DNA of 64,000 nucleotides from Candidatus Desulfofervidaceae bacterium. GTDB taxonomy: Bacteria; Desulfobacterota; Desulfofervidia; Desulfofervidales; Desulfofervidaceae. Below are positions 63,950 through 64,000 of the stretch, one piece after another. Within the stretch, counting starts at the first letter, position 1; each line of letters starts with the position of its first letter. Under the pieces are notes generated by a model. The model saw nothing but the letters and a program-made list of their open reading frames with translations. It was not told where the DNA came from and searched no databases. Position numbers and translations under genes: made by a program. Location: positions 167,488-231,487 of the forward strand of contig JAMOPI010000028.1 of NCBI GenBank assembly GCA_027064585.1. The letters are read 5' to 3'.

Positions 63950-64000
63950 TCCAGATCAAGACAAAAAGAGCAAATAAAAATCCTACCGCCTCCCGCATCC
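63950..64000 (-). other. Edge fragment upstream of lepB, gene unresolved
   Basis: Two minus-strand frames stay open to the window end. One ends in a TGA overlapping the lepB ATG (ATGA), as a coupled upstream gene would; the other starts MREAVGFLFALFVLIW and runs into lepB. Too little sequence to choose or name the product. Confidence 0.25.

Overview
The window reads as a core-chromosome segment of an AT-rich Gram-negative bacterium, most likely a sulfate-reducer-type Desulfobacterota. The signs are a TauE/SafE cluster with a TIGR02186-like partner and a DVU0150-like small protein, type IV pilins, signal peptidase I, sigma-54 control, and an ETF alpha subunit with a ferredoxin domain. The assignment is inferred from gene content and style only. 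A Candidatus Desulfofervidus-like organism would fit but cannot be proven here.

Layout. 1-3.4 kb (minus): rpmB, a DUF523 gene, purM, hisA, hisB, then tRNA-Ala and tRNA-Thr. 3.5-5.7 kb (plus): purQ, a 53-codon small gene and hemW. 5.7-11.4 kb (plus): a chemosensory-type cluster (PilZ, CheX, CheY, a CheX-like/CBS fusion, and CheA with two Hpt domains) behind a good sigma-70 promoter. 11.5-14.8 kb (plus): rpsB-tsf-pyrH-frr and a universal stress protein, with three tandem hairpins in the rpsB leader. 14.8-27.6 kb (minus): a long same-strand cluster of two dikinase-like proteins around a receiver protein, two TauE/SafE permeases, a TIGR02186-like protein, two Usp proteins and an NtrC-type two-component system. 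It carries TGTTTCA/TGAAACA sites at two positions.

27.6-30.7 kb: uvrB, flanked on both sides by related noncoding elements of about 455-465 bp with 17-bp inverted ends (MITE-like). 30.7-33.8 kb: succinate dehydrogenase/fumarate reductase CDAB. 33.8-38.8 kb: a DASS-family transporter, an acyl-CoA ligase, a DUF3419-like protein and a Cys-rich protein. 38.9-43.2 kb: two recently homogenised Uma2 genes, ispE, tRNA-Gln, prs, rplY and pth. 43.2-55.1 kb: holA, then a lipid operon (DUF177, rpmF, plsX, fabH, duplicated coiled-coil genes, acyl-CoA dehydrogenase, etfBA, fabG, acpP, fabF) ending in an in-frame RpiB-GlyA fusion. 55.1-64 kb (mostly minus): a truncated Uma2 gene, a flippase-like protein, a glycosyltransferase/methyltransferase fusion, two polytopic GT-C-like proteins, two type IV pilins behind a near-consensus sigma-54 promoter, a coiled-coil membrane protein and lepB.

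The most interesting parts are the dikinase-like pair with an unrecognised C-terminal domain inside the TauE/two-component cluster, the inverted-repeat elements abutting promoters, the acyl-CoA dehydrogenase/ETF set inside a fatty-acid-synthesis operon, and the pilin control region (sigma-54 promoter, upstream palindrome, 24-residue leader ORF).
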